Assembly: GCF_009764355.1 (NCBI RefSeq) | Contig: NZ_LNUA01000031.1 | Coordinates: 468,856-532,855, forward strand | DNA: 64,000 nucleotides | Origin: Companilactobacillus bobalius | Lineage (GTDB): Bacteria > Bacillota > Bacilli > Lactobacillales > Lactobacillaceae | Direction: 5' to 3' | In this document: piece by piece, positions 1-9,779 of the stretch | How the letters are laid out: each line of letters opens with the position of its first letter | How positions within the stretch are numbered: position 1 is the first letter of the stretch | The notes under the pieces: model-generated | Databases searched by the model: none | Seen by the model: only the letters and a program-made list of their open reading frames with translations | What the model was told of the DNA's origin: nothing | Position numbers and translations under genes: made by a program

Positions 1-1
1 T

Positions 2-916
2 ACTAATATGGCTGGTCGTGGTACTGATATCAAGCTTGGACCTGGTGTGAGAGAAATAGGTGGTTTGGCTGTTCTCGGTACTGAACGTCATGAATCACGT
101 CGTATTGATAATCAGCTTCGTGGACGTTCTGGTCGTCAAGGTGATCCTGGTGTTACACAATTCTACATGTCTCTAGAAGATGACTTGATGAAGCGTTTCG
201 GTTCTGAACGTATTAAGCGTGTGCTTAAGACTTTGAAGATCGAAGATGATGATGCTGTTATTCAGAGTAAGATGATGACACGTCAAGTTGAATCTGCTCA
301 AAAACGTGTTGAAGGTAATAACTATGATACACGTAAGAATACTCTTCAATATGATGATGTTATGCGTGAACAACGTGAAGTCATTTATAAAGAAAGAATG
401 GAAGTTATTACTGAAGATAAAGATCTTGATCGTGTATTACTTCCAATGCTTAAACGAACAATTCAAGCTCAAGTTAACGTCCATACTCAAGGTAAACAAG
501 AAGATTGGGAATTGGAAGCAATCGTTGACTTTGCTAAGTCTGCCTTAGTTAATGAAAATCAAATTTCAGCCGTTGACTTACAATTAAAGAGTGCCGATGA
601 TATTGTTAAATATTTGATGGACATTGTTAATAAGAACTATGAAGAAAAGAAAGAACAACTTGGAGATCCTGCTCAAATGCTAGAATTTGAAAAGGTTGTT
701 ATTTTGAGAGTTGTTGATGAACACTGGACAGATCATATCGATGCTATGGATCAATTACGTCAATCAATTGGATTACGTGGATACGGTCAATTAAATCCTT
801 TAGTTGAGTACCAAGAAGAAGGATACCGTATGTTTGAAGAAATGGTTTCTGATATTGAATATGATGTAACTAGATTATTCATGAAGGCCGAAATCAGACA
901 AAATATGGAAAGATAA
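2..916 (+). CDS. secA: SecA preprotein translocase ATPase, C-terminal part (gene starts before the window)
   Basis: SecA is the cytosolic ATPase that pushes unfolded preproteins through the SecYEG channel. The reading frame is open from base 2, so only about the last 304 residues are present. It begins in the second nucleotide-binding domain with the helicase-like motif GRGTDIKLG, then [20 protein letters not shown], and later the helical scaffold/wing region containing [15 protein letters not shown]. The protein ends at [10 protein letters not shown] without the cysteine-rich zinc-binding tail (CxC...CH/C) found in longer SecA proteins. This shorter form is, as I recall, usual in lactobacilli. 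A terminator follows at once, so secA and prfB can be transcribed separately. Identification is secure; only the N-terminal two thirds are unseen. Confidence 0.97.
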   Translation, partial: TNMAGRGTDIKLGPGVREIGGLAVLGTERHESRRIDNQLRGRSGRQGDPGVTQFYMSLEDDLMKRFGSERIKRVLKTLKIEDDDAVIQSKMMTRQVESAQKRVEGNNYDTRKNTLQYDDVMREQREVIYKERMEVITEDKDLDRVLLPMLKRTIQAQVNVHTQGKQEDWELEAIVDFAKSALVNENQISAVDLQLKSADDIVKYLMDIVNKNYEEKKEQLGDPAQMLEFEKVVILRVVDEHWTDHIDAMDQLRQSIGLRGYGQLNPLVEYQEEGYRMFEEMVSDIEYDVTRLFMKAEIRQNMER

Positions 917-917
917 A

Positions 918-943
918 AAGCGGGCCTTGGGCCTGCTTTTTTT
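918..943 (+). terminator. Intrinsic terminator after secA
   Basis: The 8-bp stem AGCGGGCC / GGCCTGCT has one G-T wobble and a two-base TT loop, and is followed by seven T residues. It sits directly after the secA stop and before the prfB ribosome binding site. Confidence 0.85.
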
Positions 944-957
944 ATAAGGGTGATTAT

Positions 958-2080
958 ATGGAATTTGGTGAAATTAAAAATAAAATTTCAGAGATGGAAA
1001 ACAAAATAAGTCAATTCAGGGGGTCTCTTTGACTTAGATGCCCTAGAAGAAAGCATTGCTGAGAATGAAGGTCGGATGGCTGAGACTGGTTTTTGGGATG
1101 ATCACGATAAAGCTCAAAAGGTGATTGATGATACAAAAGCCATGAAGGATAAATATGATAACTTCAAAGAATTAAGCCAAGGGTTAGATGACATTAAAGT
1201 TTCAGCAGAGTTATATCAAGAAGATCCAGAAGATGAATTGATGGAACAGATGGTAGACGATTCGTCTGATTTGTCCCAAAAATTACGTTCGTATGAGTTA
1301 ATGATGTTGTTATCAGAACCATATGATTCTCACAATGCTATTATGGAAATCCATCCTGGTGCCGGTGGTACTGAATCTCAAGACTGGGGTTCTATGTTGT
1401 TGAGAATGTATCAAAGATGGGCTGATCAACATAATTTTTCCATTGAGATTGAAGATTACCAGCCTGGTGATGAAGCTGGAATCAAGAGTGTTTCGATGAT
1501 GATTCGTGGAAAAAATGCATATGGTTTGTTACGTTCCGAAAGAGGAGTCCATCGATTAGTTAGAATCTCACCATTCGATTCGGCTGGTCGACGCCATACT
1601 TCTTTTGCTTCGGTTGATGTGATGCCTGAATTAGATGACAGTATTCATGTTGAAATTAATGATGATGATTTGAGAGTCGATGTTTTTAGATCCTCTGGTG
1701 CCGGTGGTCAACATATTAACAAGACTTCTTCAGCAGTACGAATTACTCATCTACCTACAGGAATCGTTGTTAGTTCACAAGCTCAACGTTCACAATTACA
1801 AAATAGACAAACAGCAATGAATATGTTGAAGGCTAAGCTTTTCCAAAGAGAGGAAGAAGAACGTGCCAAGAAACATGCCGAAATTCAAGGTGAACAAAAG
1901 GATATCGGCTGGGGCTCACAAATTCGTTCATATGTATTCCATCCATATACTATGGTTAAGGATCATCGTTCCAACTATGAATCAGGAAATGGACAAGCGG
2001 TAATGGATGGGGATCTGGATCCGTTTATATATGCTTATCTTCAGTGGAAACTACAAGGGGCCAAGATAAATGAAAAGTAA
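958..2080 (+). CDS. prfB: Peptide chain release factor 2, expressed by programmed +1 frameshift
   Basis: RF2 recognises UGA and UAA stop codons and triggers peptidyl-tRNA hydrolysis on the ribosome. The gene starts at ATG 958. After 24 codons it meets an in-frame TGA at 1030-1032; reading resumes +1 at GAC 1031 and runs to TAA 2078-2080, giving about 373 residues. The downstream frame shows the RF2 codon-recognition tripeptide in RISPFD and the catalytic GGQ in SSGAGGQHINKTSSA at about residue 250. The stretch before the first internal ATG (1076) is too short to encode the conserved N-terminus on its own, which supports the frameshift reading. The end overlaps phoP by 11 bases, so the two are probably cotranscribed. 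Confidence 0.96.
1018..1033 (+). other. prfB: Programmed +1 frameshift site of prfB
   Basis: The site reads AGGGGGTCTCTTTGAC. It contains an internal Shine-Dalgarno-like AGGGGG, a short spacer, the slippery CTT codon and the UGA stop followed by C. This is the classical autoregulatory signal: low RF2 slows termination at UGA and allows CUU to slip to UUU. It closely resembles the Escherichia coli and Bacillus sites, with TCT replacing the usual TAT between the SD-like element and CTT. Confidence 0.95.
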
Positions 2081-2735
2081 AATCTTAGTTGTTGACGATG
2101 AACCTGCAATTTTAGAGTTAATTGAATACAATTTGGAAAGTAATGACTATCAGGTTTCAACGGCAACTGATGGTGCAATGGCATTTGAAAAAATAAGTAA
2201 TGGGGATTTCGATTTGATGTTGCTTGATCAAATGTTGCCTAAAATGAACGGTATGGAAGTTCTGAAAAAGATGCGTGAATCTGGTAATCTTACTCCCGTT
2301 ATTTTTTTAACTGCAGTGGATTCAGAAGATACTAAAATTAAAGGCTTGATTAGTGGTGCTGATGATTACGTAACAAAACCATTTAGTATTAAGGAACTCT
2401 TAGCGAGAATTGAAGTTGTTTTGAGAAGAACATCTCATGAACAGAAAAAAAACAGTTTTCAACTTAATACCGATGTTAAAAGTTTGATTATTGATGGCCA
2501 AGAAATTAGTTTGACAAAAAAAGAATATGAATTACTGGAGTTTTTGATTAGAAACAAAGGGATTGTCGTCTCACGTGAACAAATTTTTGATAATGTTTGG
2601 GGAATTAATTCCAATTCACAAATGAGGATGGTTGATATCCAAATTAGCCACCTCCGTGATAAAATTGAAAAGGACACCAAAGATCCACAAATAATAAAAA
2701 CCGTGCATGGATTCGGTTATATTTTAGAGGTATAA
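2070..2735 (+). CDS. phoP: Phosphate-regulon response regulator, OmpR/PhoB family
   Basis: This is a DNA-binding response regulator of 221 residues. The N-terminal receiver domain has the acidic pair D9/D10, the phosphoacceptor D53 in LMLLDQMLP, and the conserved lysine in YVTKPFS. The C-terminal half (about 125-221) is a winged-helix DNA-binding domain with the typical ending TVHGFGYILEV. It overlaps the end of prfB and lies 2 bases ahead of the kinase gene, and the two are followed by the pst operon. The context points to control of phosphate uptake in response to phosphate limitation. PhoP is the Gram-positive name; PhoB or PnpR are equivalents. Confidence 0.9.
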   Translation: MKSKILVVDDEPAILELIEYNLESNDYQVSTATDGAMAFEKISNGDFDLMLLDQMLPKMNGMEVLKKMRESGNLTPVIFLTAVDSEDTKIKGLISGADDYVTKPFSIKELLARIEVVLRRTSHEQKKNSFQLNTDVKSLIIDGQEISLTKKEYELLEFLIRNKGIVVSREQIFDNVWGINSNSQMRMVDIQISHLRDKIEKDTKDPQIIKTVHGFGYILEV

Positions 2736-2737
2736 CG

Positions 2738-4387
2738 ATGAAAAGAAGAATAGGACCTATAATTGCTATTTTGATTTCAGTAGTTATCTTTGTTGTGTTG
2801 GTGATTTTTTCCGATACTATTTTGGGCGATTCACAAAAGGATATGTTTACTGAAGAGACCGTTTCGTATCAAGAATTAAAGAAAAATCATGATCCATCAG
2901 AAGCAGCAAGGATTGCTGGTTTGGATTATGTTGATTCCAGTAAAGAGAATACTTATTTACAGAAAAAGGCTTATGACATGTTCCATCGTGGTCGGATAGC
3001 TCCAGGTAAAAATTATGTTACCGATGTTAACTTTGGCGAAAGAATTATGTATTATTTACCAGGATCTAGTCGGTACGTAGTTGCTAAAAGATATAATCGT
3101 CTTTGGAGTCAGGCCCCATTAACATTTATATTAGTTGCTTTGATGTATTTTGTTATCACTGATTCTGTTATTTTGTTCTACTATCGTAAGCGTCAAATTC
3201 TCAGCAATGATATTAAGAGTGTGACTGAAAATTTGAGACGTGTACGTAAAAATAAGGAAATGGCTTCGCTTATTTTGTCACCGGATGATGAATTATATGG
3301 CTTAGTTGAACAAACTAACAAAATTAGTATGGATATTAATGACTTACGAGATGATGTTCGTTTACGTGAGAGACGATTCAGAGGTTTAGTTGGACATTTA
3401 CCAATTGGTGTAATGTTACTGAATTCTCAAGGGGATGTTTTGATGCATAATCAAGCAATGGCTGGTCTTTTAGACGTGAACATCTCTAATGATATTCATC
3501 CATTCATTGAAGATATTAAGACTTATAGCTTGAGTAGGATGATTGAGCATACTTTGCGCAAAAATAAGAATCATCATCGTGAAATTCAATTAGTTGGTAA
3601 CTCACAAAAGTTTGTCGATGCGAATGTTATTCGTTTGGTACATACGCGTGAAGATTTTGACCAGCAAGTCTTAGTTATTTTGTATGATTTAACAGAAAGT
3701 CGTCAAATTGAAAGAATGCAAGTAGACTTCGTTAATAATGTCAGTCATGAGTTGAAGACACCTGTAACTTCAATTGAAGGGTTCTCAGAGACCTTGTTGA
3801 ACGGTGCTAAAGATGATCCTGAAAAACTGGATCATTTCTTAAAGATAATTCATAGTGAAAGTATACGTTTGACAGAATTGATTCAGGATATCTTGTCACT
3901 TTCGCGGGTTAAAAAGGGAAATTATAAGGCCGAAATGGTCAACTTACGCGAAGATCTTGATAGTATTTTGGAACGTCAAGATCCAGCAATTAAGAAGCAT
4001 AATTTAACAATCAAGAAGCAATTCTTTGGTAATGAAGATGTGACTATCAACAAGGAGAAACTTAACTTAGTTATTCGAAACTTGATAAAAAATGCTATTT
4101 CATATAATAAAGAGAATGGTGAAATTGACATAGAAGTACATCACGATGAGATTGAAAATCGTCTCAAATTTATTATTAAAGATACTGGTATTGGAATTTC
4201 TGAGGCGGATCAGGGGCGAATCTTTGAAAGATTCTATCGTGTCGATCGTTCTAGAAGCTTGGAAACAGGTGGTACTGGTCTAGGTTTGGCAATTGTTAAA
4301 GAAACTCTTGATACTCTAGATGGAGATATTCGTATGGAATCTCACAAGGGATTGGGAACAACCTTTACGGTAAATATTCCTTTATAA
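2738..4387 (+). CDS. phoR: Phosphate-regulon sensor histidine kinase
   Basis: This membrane sensor kinase of 549 residues partners the preceding response regulator. Two hydrophobic segments (about residues 7-25 and 128-148) enclose an extracytoplasmic domain of about 100 residues. A linker and a PAS-like domain follow (RRFRGLVGHLPIGVMLLNS, about 207-320). The HisKA motif NNVSHELKTPVTS has the phosphorylated His at residue 337, and the C-terminal HATPase domain shows the N box (NLIKNAISYN), G1 (DTGIGIS) and G2 (GGTGLGLAI). The ATG follows GAGGTATAACG. Domain order matches PhoR/PnpS of Gram-positive bacteria, and the gene order supports that role. Confidence 0.9.
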   Translation: MKRRIGPIIAILISVVIFVVLVIFSDTILGDSQKDMFTEETVSYQELKKNHDPSEAARIAGLDYVDSSKENTYLQKKAYDMFHRGRIAPGKNYVTDVNFGERIMYYLPGSSRYVVAKRYNRLWSQAPLTFILVALMYFVITDSVILFYYRKRQILSNDIKSVTENLRRVRKNKEMASLILSPDDELYGLVEQTNKISMDINDLRDDVRLRERRFRGLVGHLPIGVMLLNSQGDVLMHNQAMAGLLDVNISNDIHPFIEDIKTYSLSRMIEHTLRKNKNHHREIQLVGNSQKFVDANVIRLVHTREDFDQQVLVILYDLTESRQIERMQVDFVNNVSHELKTPVTSIEGFSETLLNGAKDDPEKLDHFLKIIHSESIRLTELIQDILSLSRVKKGNYKAEMVNLREDLDSILERQDPAIKKHNLTIKKQFFGNEDVTINKEKLNLVIRNLIKNAISYNKENGEIDIEVHHDEIENRLKFIIKDTGIGISEADQGRIFERFYRVDRSRSLETGGTGLGLAIVKETLDTLDGDIRMESHKGLGTTFTVNIPL

Positions 4388-4400
4388 AATAGAAAAAATT

Positions 4401-4439
4401 GTCATGATAAAATAATTTATTTTATCATGACTTTTTTTT
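4401..4439 (+). terminator. Terminator between phoR and pstS
   Basis: TCATGATAAAATAA and its complement form a long AT-rich stem followed by eight T residues. It separates the regulatory pair from the transporter operon, so pstS probably has its own promoter in the 4440-4480 interval. I could not assign that promoter or a PhoP box with confidence. Confidence 0.85.
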
Positions 4440-4491
4440 ATACAAAAAATATACAATGTTGTACTATCCTAGTTGGATAGAGGTGAGAACA

Positions 4492-5367
4492 TTGAAAAAA
4501 AGACTTGTCGCATTATTTGCAATTATGTTTTCCAGCATACTCGTTTTGAGTGGTTGCAAAGGCAGCGGAAGCCAAGAAACTATTACGGCGGTTGGATCTT
4601 CAGCTGCCCAACCATTAGTTGAACTTGCCGGGGAAGAGTTTACAAAGAGTAACCCTAATCAGTACGTAAATGTACAAGGTGGTGGAACTGGTACAGGACT
4701 GAGCCAGATTCAGCAAGGTGCGGTCAATATCGGTAATTCTGATTTATATGCAGAACAGAAAAAAGATATTGATGCTAGTAAACTTGTTGATCATCGAATA
4801 GCTGCAGTAGGTATGGTTCCAGTAGTTAACAAAGATGTAAAAGTTAAATCCCTGACAATTAAGCAATTAAGACAAATTTTTTCTGGTCAGGTAAAGAATT
4901 GGAAGCAAGTTGGCGGACAAGATTTACCAATCACAATCATTAATCGTGCCGATGGAAGTGGTACACGTGCATCATTTGAGAGTGATGTTATGAATGGAAC
5001 ACCATTTGTTCGTTCGCAAGAACAAGATTCCAGTGGAATGGTCAGACAAATTGTCTACAATACGGATGGTGCAATTAGTTATTTGGCTATGCCATACTTA
5101 AATGACACCGTAAAAACAATTGCGGTTAATAACGTAGAACCAACTATTGAAAATATTGAGAATAATACATGGAAGATTTGGTCTTATGAGCACTTGTATA
5201 CCAATGGTAAACCTACCGGTATGACTAAAGACTTTTTGGATTTTATTATGACCAAACATGTTCAACAGAACGTAGTTAAGAAAATGAATTATGTTCCCAT
5301 GAACGAAATGAAGTATGAAAAGGATTATAAGGGCAATGTTACGCCCGTTTCAAAGGGGGTAAAATAA
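4492..5367 (+). CDS. pstS: Phosphate-binding lipoprotein of the Pst importer
   Basis: PstS captures phosphate outside the cell and delivers it to the PstCA channel. I chose TTG 4492 as the start because GAGGTGA lies 5 bases upstream, and the protein then opens with a normal lipoprotein signal (KKR, hydrophobic stretch, lipobox LSGC). The in-frame ATG at 4456 would put 12 unusual residues before it and has no ribosome binding site. The mature protein has the PBP-like phosphate signature AVGSSAAQPL near its start and GSGTRASFES in the middle. Length is 291 residues. The pstC start follows the stop codon without a gap. Confidence 0.94.
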   Translation: MKKRLVALFAIMFSSILVLSGCKGSGSQETITAVGSSAAQPLVELAGEEFTKSNPNQYVNVQGGGTGTGLSQIQQGAVNIGNSDLYAEQKKDIDASKLVDHRIAAVGMVPVVNKDVKVKSLTIKQLRQIFSGQVKNWKQVGGQDLPITIINRADGSGTRASFESDVMNGTPFVRSQEQDSSGMVRQIVYNTDGAISYLAMPYLNDTVKTIAVNNVEPTIENIENNTWKIWSYEHLYTNGKPTGMTKDFLDFIMTKHVQQNVVKKMNYVPMNEMKYEKDYKGNVTPVSKGVK

Positions 5368-6288
5368 TTGAAAGATCCAATTAGAGAAAGTTTAACTAGA
5401 AAATCGGTATCTGCCAAAAGGGAAACTCGGGGTAAGATTATTTCTTTCAGTTTTACTGCCATCATTGTTTTATTAGTTGTCACGATTATCGGATTTATTG
5501 CTTCAAGAGGTGTCATTATTTTTATTAAAGATGGTGTCAATCCGATTGATTTCTTGACTCATTCTGTTTGGGCTCCAAATAAATTAGACAGTGCTGGACA
5601 TCCAATCGTTGGTGCTGCACCGATGATTATTGGTTCATTTTCAGTTACTTTGATTGCAGCTTTGATAGGGACACCTTTTGCTATTGCTGCAGCAATTTTT
5701 ATGACTGAGATTTCACCAAGTTGGGGCCGCAAAGTTTTACAACCTGTAATTGAATTACTTGTTGGTATTCCTTCAGTTGTTTATGGATTCATCGGTTTAA
5801 CAATTGTGGTACCTGCTGTAAGAACAATTGCTGGTGGTAGTGGTTTTGGTATTTTAGCGGGATCATTTGTTTTATTTGTTATGATATTACCAACTATCAC
5901 GTCAATGTCAGTTGATGCTTTAAAGGCGGTTCCACGCTATTATCGTGAAGCATCGCTTGCTTTAGGTGCTACTAGATGGCAAACCATCCATAAAGTGGTT
6001 TTAAGAGCGGCAACACCAGGACTTTTGACAGCTGTTGTTTTCGGAATGGCTCGTGCTTTCGGTGAAGCATTGGCTGTTCAAATGGTTATTGGTAATGCAA
6101 TGTTATTACCACAGAATTTGGTTTCGCCATCATCAACTTTAACTAGTGTTCTAACCATGAATATGGGAAATACTATTATGGGATCAACATCCAATAATGC
6201 TCTATGGTCATTGGCCTTGTTGCTTCTCTTGATGTCCTTACTCTTTAATTTTGTTATTAGAACAATCGCCAAGCGAGGTGAATTCTAA
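5368..6288 (+). CDS. pstC: Phosphate ABC transporter permease PstC
   Basis: One of the two membrane subunits forming the phosphate channel; 306 residues. The start is TTG 5368, immediately after the pstS stop, with AAAGGGGG inside the pstS end as ribosome binding site. About six membrane segments are visible. The EAA-type loop that contacts the ATPase is seen in REASLALGATRWQTIHKVVL. The stop TAA overlaps the pstA ATG by one base, indicating translational coupling. Confidence 0.94.
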   Translation: MKDPIRESLTRKSVSAKRETRGKIISFSFTAIIVLLVVTIIGFIASRGVIIFIKDGVNPIDFLTHSVWAPNKLDSAGHPIVGAAPMIIGSFSVTLIAALIGTPFAIAAAIFMTEISPSWGRKVLQPVIELLVGIPSVVYGFIGLTIVVPAVRTIAGGSGFGILAGSFVLFVMILPTITSMSVDALKAVPRYYREASLALGATRWQTIHKVVLRAATPGLLTAVVFGMARAFGEALAVQMVIGNAMLLPQNLVSPSSTLTSVLTMNMGNTIMGSTSNNALWSLALLLLLMSLLFNFVIRTIAKRGEF

Positions 6289-7175
6289 TGTTTAACGAAA
6301 AAACTAAAGATAAGATTGCTACTGGCGTAATTTATTTTATGTCCGGTATTATTGTTTTGATTCTGATAGGTTTATTAGTTTATATTTTGGGCAGTGGATT
6401 ACGTTATGTTAATTGGCATTTCTTAACTTCTGGCTCTAAAGCATTTCAAGCCGGTAGTGGTGTAGGAGTTCAACTATTTAATTCCTTCTTCTTACTGATT
6501 TTATCAATGTTAATTTCTATTCCCATTTCTATTTCGGCTGGTATTTATTTATCAGAATATGCGGGAAAAAATAAATTTGTTGAATTAATCAGAGTTTCAA
6601 TTGAAGTTTTAAGTTCTCTGCCATCGATTGTTGTTGGCTTGTTTGGATTCTTGATTTTTGTTATCAGTTTCAAATTTGGATTTTCAATTTTGTCTGGTGC
6701 TTTGACATTAACAGTTTTTAATCTACCAATTTTGACTAGAAATGTTGAAGATTCATTAAAATCAGTTTCACAGTCACAACGTGAAGCAGGATTAGCTTTA
6801 GGTTTATCAAAGTGGGAGACTGTTATCCATGTTATTATTCCTGATGGACTACCTGGTATTATTACCGGAATGATTATTGGTGCTGGTAGAGTTTTTGGTG
6901 AAGCTGCTGCCTTGATTTATACTGCTGGACAGAGTGCGCCACCACTAGATTTTACTAATTTCAATATTTTCAGTATAACTAGTCCTCTAAACTTAATGAG
7001 ACCAGCTGAAACTTTAGCTGTTCATATTTGGAAGGTCAACTCTGAAGGTTTGATTCCAGATGCTGTTCAAGTTTCTGCAGGTGCTTCGGCTGTTTTGATT
7101 ATTGCCGTATTAATTTTTAATCTTCTATCTAGATATATTGGCAATTTAGTTTACAAAAAGATGACGGGTAAATAA
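6288..7175 (+). CDS. pstA: Phosphate ABC transporter permease PstA
   Basis: Second membrane subunit of the Pst importer, 295 residues with about six membrane segments. The ABC-contact loop reads REAGLALGLSKWETVIHVII, closely parallel to that of PstC. It overlaps the pstC stop by one base and is followed after 3 bases by the first pstB. The paired order C-A-B1-B2 leaves little doubt. Confidence 0.94.
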   Translation: MFNEKTKDKIATGVIYFMSGIIVLILIGLLVYILGSGLRYVNWHFLTSGSKAFQAGSGVGVQLFNSFFLLILSMLISIPISISAGIYLSEYAGKNKFVELIRVSIEVLSSLPSIVVGLFGFLIFVISFKFGFSILSGALTLTVFNLPILTRNVEDSLKSVSQSQREAGLALGLSKWETVIHVIIPDGLPGIITGMIIGAGRVFGEAAALIYTAGQSAPPLDFTNFNIFSITSPLNLMRPAETLAVHIWKVNSEGLIPDAVQVSAGASAVLIIAVLIFNLLSRYIGNLVYKKMTGK

Positions 7176-7178
7176 GAT

Positions 7179-7985
7179 ATGATTGAACAAAATGATCAAC
7201 AATACATCCTTCATTTGGATGAGGATAAACATGAAATCGCCATGAAGACTGAAGATCTACAAGTGTTTTATGGTGAAAAAGAGGCGATGCATAAAGCTTC
7301 TTTGCAATTTGAAAGATATAAGATAACGTCTTTAATTGGAGCCTCTGGTTCTGGTAAGTCAACCTTCTTGAGATCATTGAATCGAATGAATGATAACGTT
7401 GAAGGTGCAAGCGTTAAAGGCAAGATTATGTATCGTGGATTGGATATCAATAAGAATAATGTTGATATTTATGAAGTAAGAAAACATATTGGAATGGTGT
7501 TTCAACGTCCTAATCCTTTTTCTAAATCGATTTATGATAATATCACCTTTGCATTAAAACGTCATGGATTACATGACAAGAAAAAATTGGATGAAATAGT
7601 TGAGACAACGTTGAAGCAAGCTTCATTGTGGGATCAGGTAAAAGATGATCTTAACAAGAGTGCTTTGGCCCTTTCAGGTGGTCAACAGCAGCGTCTCTGT
7701 ATTGCTAGAGCAATTGCAATGAAACCTGATATTCTTTTAATGGACGAACCGGCTAGTGCTCTAGATCCAATTTCAACTTCAAATGTTGAAGAGACTATGA
7801 TGAATTTAAAAGATAATTATACGATTATCATCGTTACACATAATATGCAACAAGCCGCTAGAATAAGCGATTATACGGCATTTTTCCATTTAGGTCATGC
7901 TGTGGAATTTAATGAGACGAGAAAGATATTTACTCGTCCAAAGATCAAAATAACAGAAGATTATGTTTCGGGACACTTTGGATAG
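7179..7985 (+). CDS. pstB: Phosphate ABC transporter ATP-binding protein, first copy
   Basis: ATPase subunit energising phosphate import, 268 residues. It shows Walker [10 protein letters not shown], the Q-loop MVFQRPNPF, the ABC signature LSGGQQQRL, Walker [13 protein letters not shown] and the switch histidine in [13 protein letters not shown]. It is closely similar to the next gene but has an extra N-terminal segment of about 20 residues and the variant DEPASALDP where the second copy has DEPTSALDP. The two copies are most likely paralogues from an old tandem duplication, a common arrangement in lactic acid bacteria. Either a heterodimer or alternative use is possible. Confidence 0.93.
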   Translation: MIEQNDQQYILHLDEDKHEIAMKTEDLQVFYGEKEAMHKASLQFERYKITSLIGASGSGKSTFLRSLNRMNDNVEGASVKGKIMYRGLDINKNNVDIYEVRKHIGMVFQRPNPFSKSIYDNITFALKRHGLHDKKKLDEIVETTLKQASLWDQVKDDLNKSALALSGGQQQRLCIARAIAMKPDILLMDEPASALDPISTSNVEETMMNLKDNYTIIIVTHNMQQAARISDYTAFFHLGHAVEFNETRKIFTRPKIKITEDYVSGHFG

Positions 7986-7996
7986 GAGCGTTAGAT

Positions 7997-8755
7997 TTGG
8001 CAGAGAAAATTTTGACATCTTCCGATGTACATTTATTTTATGGAAAAAAAGAAGCATTAAAAGGTATTAATTTAGATTTTAATAAGAATGAGATCACAGC
8101 TTTAATTGGTCCTTCTGGTTGTGGTAAATCAACGTATTTAAGATGTTTGAATCGAATGAATGATTTGATTCCCGATGTAACGATCACAGGAACCATCTCA
8201 TTGGATGGTAAGAATATCTATTCTCCTAATGTCGATACTGTGGCTTTGAGAAAACAAGTTGGAATGGTGTTTCAACAACCTAATCCATTTCCGTTCTCAA
8301 TTTATGATAATGTAGTGTATGGACTGAGATTAGCTGGCGTTAAAGATAAGTCGATTTTGGATGAAGCTGTTGAAACTAGTTTGAAGAATGCTGCTGTTTG
8401 GGACGATGTGAAGGATAAATTGCATCAGAGTGCATTGTCACTTTCAGGTGGTCAACAACAGAGAGTATGTATTGCTAGAGTTTTAGCGGTGAAACCTGAT
8501 ATTATTTTATTAGACGAACCAACTTCAGCTTTGGACCCTATTTCATCGGCTAAGGTTGAAGATACAATGTTGGCACTACGTGAGGACTATACGATCATTA
8601 CTGTTACACACAATATGCAACAGGCTTCGAGAATATCCGATCAAACCGCCTTCTTCCTAAATGGAGAATTAATTGAAGCAGATAAAACAAAGAATATTTT
8701 CTTAAATCCAAAAGAGAAACAGACTGAAGATTATATTTCAGGAAAATTCGGTTAG
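7997..8755 (+). CDS. pstB: Phosphate ABC transporter ATP-binding protein, second copy
   Basis: Second PstB ATPase, 252 residues, starting at TTG 7997 with TAGGAGCG upstream. Motifs are Walker [22 protein letters not shown], signature LSGGQQQRV, Walker [12 protein letters not shown] and [11 protein letters not shown]. This copy matches the family consensus more closely than the first one. It lies 11 bases after the first copy and 11 bases before phoU, inside one operon. Confidence 0.93.
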   Translation: MAEKILTSSDVHLFYGKKEALKGINLDFNKNEITALIGPSGCGKSTYLRCLNRMNDLIPDVTITGTISLDGKNIYSPNVDTVALRKQVGMVFQQPNPFPFSIYDNVVYGLRLAGVKDKSILDEAVETSLKNAAVWDDVKDKLHQSALSLSGGQQQRVCIARVLAVKPDIILLDEPTSALDPISSAKVEDTMLALREDYTIITVTHNMQQASRISDQTAFFLNGELIEADKTKNIFLNPKEKQTEDYISGKFG

Positions 8756-8766
8756 GAGAAAAAACG

Positions 8767-9447
8767 ATGCGCACTACTTTCGAAGAACAATTAAATAACT
8801 TACATTTACGATTCTCAGAAATGGGTATGATGGCTAGTGAGGCCATTATGAAATCCGTTAAAGCATACATTGATCATGATAAATCTTTAGCCAAAGAAGT
8901 TATTCGTAATGATCATGTGATCAATAAACGAGAGATGGACTTGGAAAAGGAATCCTTTGAAATGATTGCTTTACAACAACCAGTTACATCTGATTTGAGA
9001 ATGATTGTAACGGTTTTAAAGGCTAGTTCTGATTTAGAAAGAATGGGCGATCATGCGGTAAGTATTGCTCAGGAAACAATTAGAGTTAAGGGCGAAACAA
9101 GAATTCCTGAAATTGAAAAACTAATTGCGGAAATGGGTGAGATGAGTACAAGTATCGTTGAAGATTCACTAGAAGCTTACTTGAAAAAGGATAGCAAGAT
9201 GGCTGAAGAAGTAGCTCATCGTGATGTGGAAATCGATGCTAAAAGTACTTTGATCAATGAATTATGTATCAAAGATATGCAAAAAACTGTAGAAAATGTT
9301 TTAAGTGGTTCGTCTTATATGCTTGTAGCCAGTTACTTGGAACGTGTCGGTGATTATGCAACCAATATTTGTGAATGGGTTGTTTACTTAAACACTGGAC
9401 ATGTGGTAGAACTGAATCGGAAGCATATTCCTGATGTTGATGAGTAA
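8767..9447 (+). CDS. phoU: Phosphate transport regulator PhoU
   Basis: PhoU is a cytosolic helical protein that links Pst activity to the PhoR kinase and damps signalling when phosphate is plentiful. The 226-residue protein has two repeats of three-helix bundles, each with the metal-binding E/DxxxD pattern: SSDLERMGDHAVSIA in the first half and ASYLERVGDYATNIC in the second. AGGAG precedes the ATG. It closes the phosphate operon; no convincing terminator is visible in the 57 bases that follow, so read-through to the next gene is possible. Confidence 0.94.
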   Translation: MRTTFEEQLNNLHLRFSEMGMMASEAIMKSVKAYIDHDKSLAKEVIRNDHVINKREMDLEKESFEMIALQQPVTSDLRMIVTVLKASSDLERMGDHAVSIAQETIRVKGETRIPEIEKLIAEMGEMSTSIVEDSLEAYLKKDSKMAEEVAHRDVEIDAKSTLINELCIKDMQKTVENVLSGSSYMLVASYLERVGDYATNICEWVVYLNTGHVVELNRKHIPDVDE

Positions 9448-9504
9448 AATTGATATTTTCATGGATATGTAGTATATTTTTTGGACAAGTTGAGGTGAAT
9501 TTAT

Positions 9505-9756
9505 ATGAAAGAAAGAATCACAAGATCTAGTACAGATCGAATGTTAGCAGGTGTATGCGGTGGTTTAGGTGCTTACTTTGGCATTGATTCGACTTGGATA
9601 CGTTTAGTTTTTATCTTTCTGTTGCCTCTTACTTATTTTCTGCCAGCCTTGGTTTATGTAATTCTGGCCTTTTCTTTGCCAGAAAAACGAAATATCCAGG
9701 AGACGGACTTTAATAAGAGAAAGCGTGGCACTAAAGCTGCCAAAAAATATTACTGA
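9505..9756 (+). CDS. PspC-domain small membrane protein (YvlC-like)
   Basis: An 83-residue protein with a PspC domain: a basic N-terminus with the motif DRMLAGVCGGLGAYFGID, then hydrophobic stretches at about 29-61, and a charged lysine-rich tail. PspC proteins are envelope-stress factors of the inner membrane, and small Gram-positive members have not been given a detailed role. The position before a YvlD-like holin-family protein and hprK-lgt matches the Bacillus subtilis yvlC-yvlD-hprK-lgt order. AGGTGA is well placed upstream. Confidence 0.85.
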   Translation: MKERITRSSTDRMLAGVCGGLGAYFGIDSTWIRLVFIFLLPLTYFLPALVYVILAFSLPEKRNIQETDFNKRKRGTKAAKKYY

Positions 9757-9779
9757 TTCAAAAAGAATGAGGGTATGAA

